Below, piece by piece: positions 1 through 13,348 of a stretch of 64,000 bases of DNA. Under the pieces are notes generated by a model. It saw only the letters and a program-made list of their open reading frames with translations, had not been told where the DNA came from and made no database searches. Source of the stretch: Paracyclopina nana (taxonomy: Eukaryota > Arthropoda > Copepoda > Cyclopoida > Cyclopettidae); assembly GCA_019096065.1 (NCBI GenBank), contig JAGUCH010000001.1, positions 3,286,001-3,350,000 on the forward strand, read 5' to 3'. The stretch's first letter is position 1. The number at the start of each line of letters is the position of its first letter. Both the position numbers and the translations under genes were made by a program.

Positions 1-1800
1 GGCCTCCTCTCATTTGCGAGGTGCGCAATTTTTGCTACTTAATTTTTCGCTGATCTGTTGGAATGGTGTTTGTTTTGCCCAAGTGCAGATGAGCTAGGCC
101 ATTTGGCATGGCTGCGGCTGTTGCCGGCCACCCATGCTCGAAGCACGCGGTGCGTAGCTAATGCAATCAACGCGCAACAGGCTACAATTCAATTAAGCCC
201 CGAGACTCTTGGGTACTTTTCAAAATGGCACAGGAATGAGAGCTCAATCAGCGCCAATTACCACACACAAGAAACCACACACAGCCCTCATCATCATCAT
301 CATACCATCATCACCAAAAGAATTCCATCATCCTCGTTCTAAAAGGAAAATCGGATCCTACTAGCTCATTAGAGACTTCATTTGGCTCGCTTCAAATGGA
401 GCTCGGCTCAAAGCAGGGAAGACCTGACAGAGCTTGATATAGTTGATTATTAGGTTACGAATTCCGAGGGCAGCAGCAGTTGACGGAAATGGGTTCTCCA
501 ATTTTACTGCTAATTCAAAATGATCTTTATTCGCCACTCTCTCTTGGATTTTTCAATCTCGCAGTGACGGAAAGATCTGTGACGTATTGACTTTCCCCAT
601 CATCATTGAGAAAGTCGCGCGGACAGGGTGCTTTCGAACAAAGAACGTACGTAGCTCGGCTCTTGCTACGTCATGAGTCACCCAGTCTCCAATGTGGGAT
701 TGGTTTGTCAAAAGAGGATGGGCCTCCAGGGAATAGAGATTGGCGCAGACCCGGGAAATTAATCCACCTTATCGCGTTTGCCTCATACGTACGCAGCATA
801 TTTCTTCAGTAGAAAAAAATGGCTGTCCACAAATTGTCAATGCAAGCAATAGAACAATAGGCAGAGATGCCAGTGTTGAGCATTTGTTAACGTGCGCTTT
901 TGGGACCGAAAACAAATCGATGCGCAAATTACAGAGGCTAAAAAGATGCTTGGACATTTTTCTCAACCGAAAGAATTTGGTTGAATTTGTAACAGGCAAA
1001 ATGGGCGAAAGCCTTCTTGGCAGCTGCTGAAGACTCTGTGGGTGTACTATATAGTATGTGAAGTTGATTTCGCTGAAGGATTGAGGGAGCAGAACTTTTC
1101 TCATTTGGCAAGTTCTCGGGCTAAAATCATCCCCTATTCAATTTTGAACTGCGGATGCGATAAAGATGTTGGGGCTGTTTGCCGGTGCGGCTGTCGCATT
1201 GAAGCAGTCGACTGCAGTTGAATTTAAAATGAGCCATTATAATGAACTTTTGCTGCGTAGCATACTATTACTGCCACATAATAAGTGAATTAAATGCTGC
1301 TTTTATGCACTGCATGGTTAACTTTCATTAGCCAAATGGGCGGTTGTGGAGCCTAAATGAAGCCAGTTCTCGGAAAAATGAGCAGTGCCAATCACAGTGA
1401 TTAAAGCTCTTTGTGTGTGCAGTTAAAACTATCGAATTTCATAGCAGGCAAGGGGGAAAAACGCACCCAAACGTGTACACATATTTTTGTCTCGCTGCTA
1501 ATTGCGCGAGTGTTAGTTTCTCTTGAAAGTTTCGCGATAATTGGGTCGTTAGCGCTCAATCTGTCGGCATGCTGCATACAAGCCTCAAGCCAAATGATCG
1601 AGGCCGGCGCGCTGCTCGGATCTATCGGTTCATTCGGGATTTGGCAAGATCTCGTCGACGCATCACGGTGCTCTATTGGACGCTCCACACACACAGAGGG
1701 AGGAGTTTACAACTCCAGTTACACATCACACACTCAATTGTCACCATCAACACTTATGGTCGGCAAGTAGTAGTGGAAATCAAAGCAGTGGCCCAGCACA
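1..1800. other. Gene-free 5' flank of the first Msx gene
   Basis: No convincing coding exon is seen here; the open frames are short, lack splice-site support and look random. The last few hundred bases must hold the promoter and 5' UTR of the Msx gene that starts at 1801, but I see no clear TATA box. A CAT repeat lies at about 288-302. There is no other repeat structure that I can support. Confidence 0.5.
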
Positions 1801-3139
<1,339 letters not shown>

Positions 3140-3175
3140 TTCATGAGAAATTAGCTTTAGTGTTATTGATATTTG

Positions 3176-3181
3176 AATAAA
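3176..3181 (+). terminator. Poly(A) signal AATAAA of first Msx gene
   Basis: AATAAA lies 37 nt after the Msx stop codon (3137-3139). A short 3' UTR is typical of this window. Confidence 0.7.
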
Positions 3182-3722
3182 AGACAGCTTTTGACACCGA
3201 ATGGTGGTGGAGTGATTTTTAATGGCCATTCATTAAATTCGCTCTAATTAAAATCGGAAAGACAGGCGACGGCTAGATCAAACTGAGGAAATGGCAGTTG
3301 AAAGGCTCTCTATAGTTGTTGAGCTACATTTGTTAGCCATATAAGTTTTCATGGTTTCAATCGCTGCTCATTTCCACTGTAATAGCTAGCATTTTAATTT
3401 CCTATTATAGTAAGTCTTTGGGTGTTTTTCCTAAGCACAAAAGGCAAAAGTGTGAAAATGCTCAATGATTTTAGTGCTCAGCTAATATGCTCTGACCTAA
3501 CCGCCCTGATTTGTTTCTCCCGCCATTCGCGTCCGCCGAGTCTTCGTCAGTTGCGGCGATTCCCTTATGCGAACTTGAACGCGCGTCGGCCGGCGGAGAG
3601 CTGCGCGGTGGCGCACGCGCACTCTCCACTGACTCCACAATTGAGTATTTTGTTGTCAGTAAATTGTCTTACCAGATCAGTTTTGGCTCTCGTAAAGATA
3701 AGACGTACAATAATCGTTCGCC

Positions 3723-4391
3723 ATGTCGTCCGAGAAGAAGCTCAGCTCTGCCTTCAGCATGGACAACATCCTTGGTACCAATACCAACAACACTCTGCTG
3801 CCAAGGTCGGGCTCAACCAGCCCGGTTATGGCCCTTTCTCCAGGATCAAGCAGCGTCAGATCAAGCTGCGAATCCCCCATCATCGAGCCGGGCTCCAGCC
3901 CCAGCCCCGACCACGTGGGCCCCCAGTACTTCGCAGCAGCTGCCTACGCCCAAGCTCTGGCAGCCTCGAACATCATGCAAAGGATGGCATCCCTGCAACA
4001 ACAACATCACCCTGGCGCATCTGGACCTGCTCCAGGATCGTTTCCAGGATTCGGTCAGTTCCCACCTCGGCTGCCCCTAAGATGTCATTTGAGAAAGCAC
4101 AAAGCTGACCGCAAACCCCGAACCCCGTTCACATCGCAGCAGCTGATGGCGCTGGAAAACAAGTTCAAAGAGAAGCAGTATCTCAGCATTTCCGAACGTG
4201 CCGAGTTCTCCAATCAATTGAAGCTCACGGAGACGCAGGTCAAGATTTGGTTTCAAAACCGCCGAGCAAAGTCCAAGCGCCTGCAAGAGGCTGAACTCGA
4301 CAAGGTCCGCCTGGCCTCCAACCCAGGGGCGGCCTTTGCGGCCCACTATGGACTCATACCTCCCTCTCTACTGCCTGGAATGCTCATGTAA
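3723..4391 (+). CDS. Msx: Second Msx-class homeobox gene, intronless
   Basis: One uninterrupted frame of 222 aa. It has an N-terminal EH1-like motif (FSMDNIL, residues 11-17), a Ser/Pro- and Ala-rich linker, and an Msx homeodomain ([18 protein letters not shown], then [18 protein letters not shown]) ending near residue 195. The extended homeodomain is close to that of the upstream gene but not identical (KADRK for KPNRK; ENKFKEK for EKKFRQK; SNQLKL for SASLKL). The intron that normally lies before the Msx homeobox is missing here. That fits an old tandem duplication with intron loss, or a retrocopy landing beside its parent. The intact frame and conserved homeodomain argue that it is functional. 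The ATG at 3723 (GCCATGTCG) is the first in frame. Confidence 0.93.
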   Translation: MSSEKKLSSAFSMDNILGTNTNNTLLPRSGSTSPVMALSPGSSSVRSSCESPIIEPGSSPSPDHVGPQYFAAAAYAQALAASNIMQRMASLQQQHHPGASGPAPGSFPGFGQFPPRLPLRCHLRKHKADRKPRTPFTSQQLMALENKFKEKQYLSISERAEFSNQLKLTETQVKIWFQNRRAKSKRLQEAELDKVRLASNPGAAFAAHYGLIPPSLLPGMLM

Positions 4392-4516
4392 AGCGCCGTA
4401 GTAGTACCAAAAATATCCTTTATCCAATATTCATGCTGTGAAGAAACCAAATCCTTGAAATGTCAGTGATTATTATTATTTGTTTGACGACTCGCTCTTA
4501 TCTGCTATCTCTAGTA

Positions 4517-4522
4517 AATAAA
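4517..4522 (+). terminator. Poly(A) signal AATAAA of second Msx gene
   Basis: AATAAA about 125 nt after the stop codon of the intronless Msx gene. Confidence 0.6.
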
Positions 4523-7500
4523 TTATAAAACAAGTTTGCTACTAATCGTGACCACAACTTTTTTTCTGCGCTGCTGCTCCGGTTTCGAGGTCCCACGAGA
4601 TCCCTCAAATTGACACAGATCGCCTAGCAGTGTGGCGGGAGCTCATATAAGAAGCTTCCCATCGTATCGTTGTGCCCAAAATTAGCATCGGTTAAGGGTA
4701 ATTAAAGATCTCCACCCACCTCATAGAGATGATAGGAGGCTGAGCCATTTTTAAAAATGATACTAACAAAGAGATGTGAATAATTTTTTGGAAACGAGCC
4801 GACAACCTCCAGCTCTCAAAGATTCCGCGTTCTTAAAAAAGGGGTTTCTGTTAATTAAGGCTAATTGCTGTCTTGTCTGGCGGAGAAGGAAAATGGCTGC
4901 GAACAGCTGGCAAGCCAAATTTTCGCTCAAATTCTTGATGATTTTGATCTCTAGAGAAAAATTCCAAGACAAGGAGCTGCAGCCAACGTCAACAAGCGAA
5001 TTTGAGCATGATAAATCATGCCCTTTTGTTTTCTACAAGCAACATTCCAATTGATTCATTCTCGTCGTTTTCAAAAATTTGGCCCCGATTGACACATTAA
5101 TTGAACAACTAAGTTTGGAATGCGCGCCTTTGAATTGAGCGGCCAGGCGTCGTTTACAACTGCTACGTAGCATTACTCATAATTGCTTTTTCTCTCTCTT
5201 TAGAGATGTCTATCGGGGGCTCATGCAGATGCTTTTGTCCTTGAACTATTCAGGTTTTTCAATTTTCTGGAGTTGTATTTCTTACTGAGCTCTTTATATT
5301 ATTCCGAGCAGCACATACACATGGCTGATATTTTTGTTCCGCCCATTTTTGCTCTAGCAGCTCCAACTAATATGTAACTAGTCAATTTGGAAAGAATCCA
5401 TTTAGTCATGGCTCAAGTTTAGCCAGCCATTCATAAATGGGGCGTTTCCGATTGCTCCGGGTTCTAGTTGTCGACAACCGTGCAAATGTCACCACGAAGA
5501 GTCAATTCAGTTATGGTTTTGTCAAAAGGGCCAGCAGATGAGCTCAGCTAATTGTTGGTGGGGGGCTTCCTGTAAATGACCCAAATTACCACGTAAAGGT
5601 GCTGGCTTGTTACTTCCAATTTTAATGGAATATCATTCTGCCAACTTTGGCCGTAAATTCATATATTCTACGCGCCAGAGCCAACAAAGTTTTGTCACTC
5701 TGCTGCTGTTGGCAGTGGCGTTGCTGCAAAGCAATTTTTCAATGTCGCCCGCAATACGAATTTGAAAGGGGGTTGTTAAATTATGGTCGTCCTGGTTGTT
5801 TGACAAGAGAAAAGAGTTGTTGAAATTGATCGGGAGGTCGATTTCTTGGACACAACGACGACGACGACGTCTTCATTGTTGGCAGGGGGCTGCGGGGTCC
5901 AAAGTTGCCGCCCCGTTTCGACCCCTAAGGGCGATAATCTGCCGAAATCCGATTGACATTTTAAGTTCTTTCATGTGAATAACTTTGAAGATCGTTTAAC
6001 ATTTCTCCGCCCACAAAATCTGAATTTTGTAAAAGCGGAACCAACGAGATTACAAAATGGCTCTCATTCAAAAATTTGATAGACTTAACACCATTGATGA
6101 CAGACAGATAGAGCCTAAGAAATTAGCCATGCCAAAACAGTAATTGACAGCTGCAGCAAAAGGCCACATATTTCGTCGGGCTTATCCATCGGATGAATAT
6201 GCCAATGATCAAAAGTGTGGTGGTATATTGAGTTTCTTTTCGCCCCAAAATGCTCTGTGGCCACTCGAGGAATGGCTTCTTAGGTGGATAGCATGCGGCA
6301 AAACACTTTGATTGACAGGGGAGAAAATTGAGATGGAGAAAAATAATTTGGCTTAATTGCTTTTTGGTTTTGAAAGATCACCCAAGGAGGCATAGTATTG
6401 AGGCGGTGGTGTGCAAAGTGAAAAATATTCGACGGCCACCCATCAACTGCTAATGACTGGAGTTATGCAGCTAATGGAATTATTAAGAAGTTAAGCTGAA
6501 ATTCATAAACAAGTGCGCGCGCCTGAGCTCATTTCTTGATCTTGGCACCTGCGCTAAGATTGACGGCGCTAGCAAAATCATCGGGGTCCCTGCTGTGGCT
6601 TTCAGCTTAGCCAAAATGGCAAAGTTCCGGCCATTTACTCTTGCTGGTCGCGCTGGCAGGGTTGACATTCTTCAATTGATTGACCGAAAAACTGCCTTTT
6701 GGCTCGATGGGAATTGTTTCTCACGCGCGGGTACATGGAAAGGGGCGACGCTCTTTTCGAGGGCGTTTGATTCAGCATGGTAATCGGGTCACTTACGGAA
6801 GCCGTTTAGAGGCAAAATGTTGGCAAATATTTTTCAGGGTCGAGCCTTTACCCATGTCCCGCCCCATTGTGATTCCTTTGATAGATGACCGTATTTTGAG
6901 CACATCATAGAGCCCATTATTTGCAGAGAGGAGACCCCAGTGTATTTGACACGCCGCTAAATATACTTTGAAGTAAATAACAACCAATGAAGCTATTGAG
7001 CCATCAACATTAATTGGCATTTTCAGCTGCAAAACTGAAGCTTCCATTGTTTGTCAGCAAACACAGATTGATGATCGAGCTTTTGCCTCCTGGCTAAAGA
7101 AAAGTGAAAAGGAGGCGATTATTGCCCAATTATTAAGAGAAACAACTTAATCACCAGACAGTTTGCTCAAACATCGGCAAACAAAAAGCCTCGCTGTCCA
7201 AGGAGAAAATGAATTGAACTGTTTTCTTCTCACCAGAAGCTTGCTGCTGCCTTTTTGCTTCCACTTGAAATTGGTAGTAGCCAAAATTACTCGTTTGGGC
7301 GCGTTGACGGCTCAATTTTGGCTTTTGGTAGAAATTCCTTGATGATTTTTTTTGCTGCATGAACGCCCTTCTTCACATGAAATCTATTCATCGCAATAAT
7401 ATTATTGAGATGTGACAAGGTCAAAGAATTTTCGCCACGCTTACAACCCATTGTGATGAATTGGGCATGGTTTCTATTATTGCAATTGTTGGCTGGAAAT

Positions 7501-10500
7501 TCCGCACATTTTTGTCCTATGCCTGCGTGGCTGAGTGGTTATATAGGCTTAGTCTTTCGCAAGTTTTGCATAGTCACGCTATTTAAATAGCTCATAACAT
7601 AAAACGTATTTAAATAGCAGCTATTTAAATACATCCATAGGCTATTTAAATACATTTTATGCTATGAGCTATTTAAATAGCGTGACTATGCAAAACTTGC
7701 GAAAGACTAAGCCATAGTGTCGGTTAAAAAAGCCGCTCAACCCTATGGCAAAAATTGCTTGTTAGTGGCTTTTTATTGCATCAATTGACTACTCAAAAAA
7801 TTCTTATCTCTGGTATGAAATCAATGCGACATCTGTTGGACAAATGCTGTCCCCAATTTGGAAAATTACATGAAACAATGGCTTATGTTTTTTTTCTATA
7901 ACTCATAGCTCTTGCTTTTGCATGATGTGCAAGTCTCCTCTTTGTTTGCTAGGCTCGTAGAAATATCGTTTACTTTGCCATATCATTAGAAGGATGACAG
8001 TAATTTGACTTGTTATGGTTTTTCTCCTAAGGACTGAAGCTCATCAGATAGCTGAAAGAGTGGGCACAAACACTGATAATTGTGTCCTAGAAATTTTTCA
8101 AATATCTGAGTTGGGTGGTCTTTCCAAATACTTTGAGGTTGATGATAAAAAGAAGTCACCTACTGCTGTTATGGTGGAATGTCATCGGAAATCAACTCAT
8201 TTTAGACTCCTGCTGTGTCTAGAAATCTTATTAGATCCATTCGGGATGACTTTTCTTCCATATATTTTCGTGCCAATAGTTTGGAGGAATTCGTTACGGT
8301 AACTTTGAGAGATCTTGATATCTTAATCCACTTTAACTTGTCGACAGCATTCAAATGTCAGATTTTCAAACAGGAGCATTCCTTTCCTCGCTGCTGCTAC
8401 TCAAAATTCACTATTTTTATTTAATTTTTTCCCTCTTCGATTGGTGCAAGAAATCATGAATGAGTGCTAATTTTGTATCTACCGTTCCAGTTTCTCCCTT
8501 TTGACCATTTCCGCTCTTATTAAAGGTACAATTTGCGCTCAAGTGTCTCTGTTGATTTTTCCACAAGTTCTTTTTGTCGGAACGACGCGCCGCGAAAATT
8601 ATGAGTAAGTGTTCGCTTTCCTTGGGGACGGAAGTGGAAATGGGTCATATTTATGTAATTAGTGCAAATCACGGTGGTCGCGCTCGACTTCCTACTTAGA
8701 GAGCCAATATCAATTAAATGGCGACAGCAATGATTGCCCCTGCAAAAATGGCCCAAATTATGGGCAGGTGTATTCTTGACTTTCTTAGAAATTGAGACTT
8801 TTTCTTACCGCCGACAACAGCTGACAACGCAACCATCATCAATCCATTCAAATTGGTTTCTTATTCAAGAACCAATAAAACTTTCATAGCTAATCGTCTT
8901 CTGCTCCACGGTTAACATCTAAGTTCTCCATTAATCAGCAAAGAATGCCCTTCTCTCAAAATGTCCCCAAATGGGAGGAAGATTTTCCCAATATCCGCAG
9001 TGACAGAGCTAGAGAGCGCCTGTCATATGGGTTGGGGTAAAAGTGTTCCGCTATTTTAACGTAAGTTTCTTTGACACTCTTTTTGTGCTGCTGTTGCTGC
9101 TGTCGGCGTTTTTGGCCTCATCTTACATTTCCTGCGAAGAAAAACGCAAATTATCACCATTAGTTAATTATTTTGTCCTTTCCTCCCGGATTCCTCAAGT
9201 CGTCGTCGTCTGCAGCCAAGTTGTTGACAATCTCCCGCTGGTTTTAGGTTTTTGGTGTGAGGTCCTGATTAGGTCGCATGATATGTCATCATCACGATTT
9301 GGGACAAAAACATTGACGCAAATTCGTCTTAATCTGAGCTGGACCACCCATGCTAATTTTCACGGTGGATCGTCTTTATTTTCTAATTGGAAATCTTGGT
9401 AGGGGTGGAGCTCTCGAAATTTGAGCCTTTTCTTAGTACAATTCAAAATGAATCAATATTCTACTTTCCCAATGTCCGGCCAACTTGCTGCAGTAATCCT
9501 ACGAAATGGCTTCCTTACGAAATATGTCGTTTTGCAAATCGTGCTGTCATCTTTTATAGTTCACAAAGGGTTGCTGCTCATCAATCTAATCAATTATCAT
9601 CCAGAGCCATCAAGTTAATCAATCTCCACATGTGGAAATAGTTGGCATGCTCGTTAAACGATCTTTTGCAGATGAAGACAAAAATTGTCGCATTTCTCCC
9701 AAAGAAACTAGACACACATGTGCCATTAAAGTTGAGACTTGATGGCGCCGTTTTACCAACTCTGCGAGTCAAACGGTTTGCACAGCATTTGTCACATATC
9801 TTTTATAATGGGAATTGACTCTGAAATCCGATCTCTTGCTCGCTCACTTAGTTGACCCCTCATTTGTTAGTGCAACCCGAAAATCAGCCCAATTAAGCCT
9901 GCCTTGCTGGCTCAAGATTGGCCATTCTGCATTGGTGATTTGGGTGCTTTTCTCATGACCTCACAGCCTTGCTCCCAAGAAGGACACTTCCTGGCACAAG
10001 ATAAGGAGATTCCAACTTGTCTCCCCATGCGAGAAGAGTTCGATGCTAATTTAGCCCTCCATTGAGAAATGTGCTCGCAATTTGATAACATGTACTATTT
10101 GATGCAGAAAAATTGAAAATCACGAGCTGAATAGGCAATGAAATTCATTAGAATTTGGTGCATGATTTGGTCGGCTGGTCACCCATTCATGAAGTGTCAT
10201 GTGATATGAAAGTCATCTGCCATCCACTGATGTAATTTTTCCGTTATTTCACATTCAGCTTTTTAGTAGTCAATTTCTCACCATTCCAATTTGGTTGGCT
10301 CAGCCCAACGCCAGCTTTTGAATGCTATATTTTTGATTGTTGAGCTCAACAAAAACGAGTTAGGGGATAGGCCACAAATTGTTGGATGACAATGGGGCCC
10401 TAATCAAAATATGGCACATGAATTTTAAAGTGTCACCCTCATTGTGCTTGTGCGACCTAGGACGCGGGTCCCGCGTCTGCTTTGTACGTAGGGCAAAGCA

Positions 10501-11663
10501 GGCTCTTTTTAACTTGCTTTTTTCATCGACAAACGCTTCATTCCGTCTTGTTTCTGGCTGTGAGCTCATATATGATCATAACATCCCTGAATGGAGGTCG
10601 GAATTGAAAAAGACCTCAGCTGAAGCAATCAAGTTCTCTATGAATAGGAGAATATCAAGTAACCTGATTTACATGACTGCATGAACATCAAATAAATCCT
10701 GAATCTAATTTATGTAATTTTCCATTTCCCGGCTGAAAAACGTGCCAAAAAGAGCTAATTTGTGTTTCGTCTCGGTGCCTTGAAAGAGTTCCACCATCGT
10801 CCCAGGGCGCCACATTCTTGGCCTCAAGAGATTATCCAGGGCTTTATTTGTACTATACTATTCGGCCGTTCCAAGGATAATTGTGCAAATTAGTATGTTG
10901 CATGAAAATTATGTGAGCGCCATCAGCATTAGTTCTAGTTCCGGACGACATGTTCTGTATTTGAGGCAAATCATAAGATGTCAGCAGCAATGACACGCAA
11001 GAATGGCAAAAGCAAGAGTCTGCTGTTTTTGCTACTTAATGGACTTGAGCATTGCTCCGAATAATTGCTTTTAGGCAAAAGCCCTGTTAAAAAAGAGAGA
11101 TATGCCATAGTCAACTCGATGCAAAAGAAGCAATGCACTTTCTATGTCGTTGGTCAATCGCCATGCTCAACAGGTTTGGAATTCGATAAATTTTGCCAAT
11201 TTTGGGCAAAAATCTTAGCCTTATAGAATGAGTGTCTTTAACAGCCTCTGCTCTTATGAAGCAGAGGGTAAAGCAAATGTTACGCTCATTTCAAGGCGAG
11301 AATTCATCCGAGTAATAGAAAACATTCCTCTTGCAAACTCAGCTCTCTCAAAAACTTGAGTTGGAAAGCATAAGAAACTATTAAGTCACGCCCAGTAATA
11401 AAAAGATATGATTTTTATGAAAGGTTGAGTGACTTTATGGTGTCATTTTCCGTAGTTTGATTCAGTTTTTTAGAATTTATGACTTATTAGTGCCGACAGT
11501 GCTTATGTCCTGGTTCGCATCATTAACAAGTTCAGTAATGGTCTCAATGCCATTAGAAAGCTCTCACAACAAGAGCTTTCACCAGGTTGTAAACACTACC
11601 TGGATTTGCTTCCAAAGCAAAGGTTGCTTGCGCTTGGATTATTTGTGAACAAGAAAATCTACA
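4523..11663. other. 7.1-kb gene-free region between Msx2 and OSCP1
   Basis: I find no exon with recognisable domains, consistent splice sites or good coding character. Homeobox genes are often flanked by long regulatory DNA, so this may hold Msx enhancers, but that is inference. AT-rich homeodomain-core motifs (AATTAA, TAATTG) are scattered throughout, as expected by chance at this base composition. The only clear structure is the hairpin element at 7546-7713. Confidence 0.5.
7546..7713. repeat. Near-perfect long hairpin (fold-back) element
   Basis: The left arm starts GGCTTAGTCTTTCGCAAG and the right arm ends with its reverse complement, CTTGCGAAAGACTAAGCC. The arms pair for about 70 nt with few mismatches and contain repeated TATTTAAATA blocks. 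ATA flanks both ends, a possible 3-bp target duplication. A tRNA A-box-like string (TGGCTGAGTGG) lies just left of the element at about 7528-7538. The near-identical arms suggest a young insertion or upkeep by selection or gene conversion. It has no coding capacity. Confidence 0.85.
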
Positions 11664-13238
11664 ATGTCGCAGAGGACTTTGCCATTGCTCTATATCAATT
11701 TGGCTGGCGAAATGATGTACGTCATTGATCAGCGCCTCATTGCTCAAAAGGTTCCCATTGAACGGGGCTCAAAAGGTAGGAAAGTTATATGTTCTCTGAC
11801 AAAAATGAGCTGTCTACATTTTTAACTTCAGTTCTCAACGACATTGTCAGCACCACATTCAACCGAAAGTTCATCCATGAAATCTTTCTCAAGCACCAGC
11901 CAATTTACAGTCGCAAAGCTTTAAGAGCCATGTTTGATAGGCTTGCTCACGCCTCAACCATGCGGCTTAATACTGAAAGCATGGATAAGGTAAAATTAAA
12001 TTAAAAGTTAGCAGCCATCTCACCATAGACGTTTGCTTTTTGAAGCTCTACGAGCTCATGATCATGGCCGTGAAGTACCAATTCCAAACCGTTCGTAATC
12101 CTCGCCACCTAATTATGATCACTCTGAATCATTTGGACGCCATGCAAGACTACGCTTTGGTTCCTCTGGTGAAGAAAAATATCCACGCAACCTACGAGCT
12201 CCTCGTAAATGTAAGAGGCTATTCTACTTAAATAATGCGTAACCCTTGACTAAAAGCTATGCTTAAATAGGCTTATTGTAATCTAACGATCGGCCAGTTG
12301 CAATCAATCCGTTACTCAATACTCAACTTTCTGCAAGATATTCGCGTCCGAGTTTCAATCTTCATCAATGATGGGTGTCAATTGCCTGATGGAACATTGA
12401 AACACGGGCCTGCTGATAGATGCTACAGAGGTAAGTTACACATTTTCGCTTAGATGACTAAGCGATGACTCTAAGGGGTTTTAGGGGTGGACAAGCCTGG
12501 CCAAATCATCTATTTTGACCACAAAGGGGAAGTGATGGATACTATAGAGTTTCAGCCTGGCATTGCGTATCTGGATCCAGAGCAGGACGGAGGACTGGGA
12601 ATTCATGAAATTGGCAACAGAGGGACCCGCCTAGGGCTGAACATGTAAAGGAATTTTTTTATTGATCGCTTTCCCCTTTTAAGATCGCTAATTTGTGTAG
12701 GTATGCCAACACCAAAACAAACGAGCCGATTGAAGCCAAGGGAGCTTCCAAGTATGTCTTCACATCAGAAGAGGAAAGGCTGGCTCAAGAACTACCCTCA
12801 CCCTCACAGCCTCGAATGCAAACTGAAGACAAGCCCAGCAAGATCTACTCACTTTCAGAAGGCTCCAAGAGTTCTTTGGCAAAGGGTGAACTGGATTTAT
12901 TGGCAAAGTTGATTGGAGCCGATGGCTTGGCCAGTCAACAGGAATCAAAAGACACCTTTAGAATCAACCTATTTGATCCGGAGCCGGCGAGCGAAGGACA
13001 GCAAGACAAGTATTTATCGAAAAGTGGAAGTAGGCCTGGTTTCTTAACTATTTAGGCCATCTGTTTCAGGGCGGCTTCAAAGAAATGCGAAGTGGATACT
13101 TTAGAATTCGACTTGAAGGCTACAGCAAGGAAAAAAGACGAATATCTAAGCAAATTACTAGGCGAGATGACTATCGAGCCAAACAGTGGTGACTCCGATG
13201 AAAGCGACCTACTGGCATTGATGGACCAAATACAATAA
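11664..13238 (+). CDS. Oscp1: OSCP1 (organic solute carrier partner 1) homolog, seven exons
   Basis: Exons 11664-11775, 11832-11989, 12046-12210, 12271-12430, 12485-12644, 12701-13009 and 13070-13238 join with matching phases to give 410 aa, close to the vertebrate length (about 380). The start (MSQRTLPLLYINLAGEMMYV) and blocks such as VLNDIVSTTFNRKF, RLAHASTMRLN, LNFLQDIRVRVS and a C-terminal LLALMDQ motif match the OSCP1 family. OSCP1 is linked to ciliated cells and was first described as raising organic solute uptake; its molecular role is unclear. All six introns are 54-60 nt. The donor of exon 6 (CAA|GTATTT at 13010) was chosen because the later candidate donors put exon 7 out of frame. 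Confidence 0.93.
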
Positions 13239-13239
13239 A
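13234..13239 (+). terminator. Poly(A) signal AATAAA overlapping the OSCP1 stop codon
   Basis: The last codons read ATA CAA TAA followed by AC, so AATAAA spans the TAA stop (13236-13238). If used, the 3' UTR would be only about 10-30 nt. The converging lectin gene ends 110 nt further on. Confidence 0.55.
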
Positions 13240-13348
13240 CATTTGGCTCAATATGATTTTTTTAATTTGAGCGGAGCGTTTTAGTAGAATCTACCAGTTC
13301 GTTTTTCATGGGAATGGGTTAAGTAAGCTCATTATGTAAGTAGATGAA

